Source: Deltaproteobacteria bacterium
GTDB lineage: Bacteria > Desulfobacterota > Desulfobaccia > Desulfobaccales > 0-14-0-80-60-11
DNA: 7,445 bases
NCBI GenBank assembly: GCA_023381945.1
Contig: JAMCQY010000330.1
Coordinates: 1-7,445, forward strand
Reading direction: 5' to 3'
The notes under the pieces were generated by a model. The model made no database searches. It was given only the letters and a program-made list of their open reading frames with translations, and was not told where the DNA came from. Positions 6,734 to 7,445 of the stretch are shown here, piece by piece. Each line of letters begins with the position of its first letter. Position 1 is the first letter of the stretch. A program made the position numbers and the translations under genes.

Positions 6734-7201
6734 TTAGGTCATTTCCTCTTCCAAATTGAGGACCATCGGAATTTCGTCGCAGTCGGGGAATTTGACGCAA
6801 TTGACGCAGTCGGCCCAGACGATGGGCAGCAGGTCTTCCCGGGAGACCACGCGAAAACCGAAATTCTTAAAGAAATCTGGCGCCAGGGTGAGGAGGAAAA
6901 TTTCGCTGAGCCCCAGGACTTTGGCTTCCTCCAGGCAGGTTTTAACCAGGCGGGCGCCGATACCCCGGCCGCGGTAGGCCGGCGCCACGGCCACCGAGCG
7001 GATCTCCCCCAGGCCGGCCCAGCAGACATGCAGGGCGGCCACTCCGATAATGGGGCCCCGGTCTGCGCGGTAGACAAAATAGTCCCGCAATTGGGCGTAA
7101 AGGTCGGCCAGGGTCCGGGGCAGGATGCCGCCCTCCAGGGTAAACTCCGTCAGGAAACGGCGGATTTCCGGAACTTCTTGAATTTGGGCCTTGCGAATCA
7201 T
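6734..7201 (-). CDS. argA: GNAT N-acetyltransferase, short ArgA-type (probable N-acetylglutamate synthase)
   Basis: This 155-residue single-domain GNAT enzyme resembles the short ArgA group, such as M. tuberculosis Rv2747, that acetylates the alpha-amino group of glutamate or glutamine with acetyl-CoA at the start of arginine synthesis. Visible are MIRKAQIQEVPEI (1-13), the substrate-side GGILPRTLADLY (24-35), GEIRSVAVAPAYRGRGIG (65-82) with the acetyl-CoA pyrophosphate loop RGRGIG (77-82), LTLAPDFFKNFGF (104-116) and the group's IVWADCVNCVKFPDCDEIPM (127-146). The Cys132/135/141 cluster is conspicuous. It lacks the amino-acid-kinase-like domain of E. coli ArgA, so arginine feedback would have to work differently. 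argJ on the same strand supports the arginine role. The ATG at 7201 has no clear Shine-Dalgarno. A relaxed-specificity acetyltransferase is the alternative. Confidence 0.82.
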   Translation of the reverse strand: MIRKAQIQEVPEIRRFLTEFTLEGGILPRTLADLYAQLRDYFVYRADRGPIIGVAALHVCWAGLGEIRSVAVAPAYRGRGIGARLVKTCLEEAKVLGLSEIFLLTLAPDFFKNFGFRVVSREDLLPIVWADCVNCVKFPDCDEIPMVLNLEEEMT

Positions 7202-7361
7202 TTTATCGTGAGATGGTTACCGTAAGCCATTGGTTCGGTTATAATCTTACCGGCGGACGCAAAAGCCCGCCACCCCGGCAATCAGATTCTTTGGGGGGCG
7301 GCCGGATATATCCGCCAGGCAAATCTTTTAAATTATATCATTATTTTGAGGATAGGACTAT
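7202..7361. promoter_or_regulatory. Divergent intergenic region with a 12-bp perfect palindrome (7303-7314)
   Basis: This 160-base gap must hold promoters for the leftward acetyltransferase and the rightward isomerase-like gene. It contains CGGATATATCCG, a perfect 12-bp palindrome at 7303-7314, whose centre lies about 53 bases upstream of the plus-strand ATG, a place suited to an operator. A second, imperfect hairpin pairs 7267-7275 with 7293-7301 (one mismatch). The stretch 7326-7347 is AT-rich (TTTTAAATTATATC) and is a plausible plus-strand promoter, though no convincing -35/-10 pair stands out. No protein partner for the palindrome is known. Confidence 0.4.
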
Positions 7362-7445
7362 ATGACAGTTATCGCACCAGACCAATATGTCGTTCTGGAA
7401 TATCAGATGCGTCTGGATTCCGGGGAGCAAATCCGCGGCACGAAT
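7362..7445 (+). CDS. Start of a probable FKBP/SlyD-type peptidyl-prolyl cis-trans isomerase; 3' end beyond window
   Basis: Only 28 codons are visible. MTVIAPDQYVVLEYQMRLDSGEQIRGTN has the pattern of the SlyD/FKBP N terminus: a strand (YVVLEYQMRL, 9-18) followed by a turn with D-S-G-E and the next strand, as in proteins that open with V..L.Y..R...G. Such enzymes speed proline isomerisation and act as folding chaperones; SlyD forms also carry metal-binding tails, which would lie outside the window. A good Shine-Dalgarno-like GAGGATAGGA ends 4 bases before the ATG. The gene is divergent from the acetyltransferase. The call rests on a short fragment, so the family is likely but not certain. Confidence 0.65.
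   Translation, partial: MTVIAPDQYVVLEYQMRLDSGEQIRGTN

Noticed and set aside
7267..7301. Hairpin in the divergent intergenic region as a terminator
   Set aside because: The stem has a mismatch, a 16-base or longer loop and no proper T-run, and no transcript is expected to end between two divergent genes.

Overview
The window reads as a chromosomal segment of a GC-rich, Gram-negative bacterium. A deltaproteobacterial (Desulfobacterota-like) lineage is my best guess, from the compact 832-residue SecA, a short single-domain N-acetylglutamate-synthase-type acetyltransferase, ArgJ, and the intergenic repeats. The lineage is an inference, because no rRNA or other marker is present. All genes lie on the minus strand except the truncated one at the right edge.

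Housekeeping backbone, in minus-strand transcription order (right to left): a short ArgA-type GNAT acetyltransferase (7201-6734), secA (6634-4136) with its own hairpin terminator, then argJ (1698-517) and a secreted L,D-transpeptidase (503 to beyond base 1). At the right edge a divergent gene begins (7362 onward, plus strand) that resembles FKBP/SlyD-type peptidyl-prolyl isomerases. The ArgA-like enzyme and ArgJ both act at the N-acetylglutamate steps of arginine synthesis, and secA sits between them.

Between secA and argJ lies a clear compositional island, about 2503-4097. It holds three tightly packed unfamiliar genes: a four-helix membrane protein of 137 aa, a single-pass membrane protein of 64 aa, and a 314-aa soluble protein (possibly DUF6414-like) whose start overlaps the preceding stop. 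One counted row of the island (2941-3000) is 27% GC, against 75% for a row inside secA (5041-5100). The island starts just after the secA terminator and ends five bases before the start codon of a GyrI-like ligand-binding-domain gene (2502-1888). It looks horizontally acquired and is the best candidate here for an undescribed system. Its function cannot be read from sequence alone.

The non-coding stretches carry repeats. Upstream of argJ are two different 7-bp tandem arrays, one of which has the form of a G-quadruplex motif, plus a degenerate CAGAG-rich element. A better-preserved, palindromic relative of that element separates the acetyltransferase gene from secA. The divergent intergenic region near the right end contains a perfect 12-bp palindrome that could be an operator. 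No tRNA, rRNA, CRISPR array, transposase or integrase was seen.
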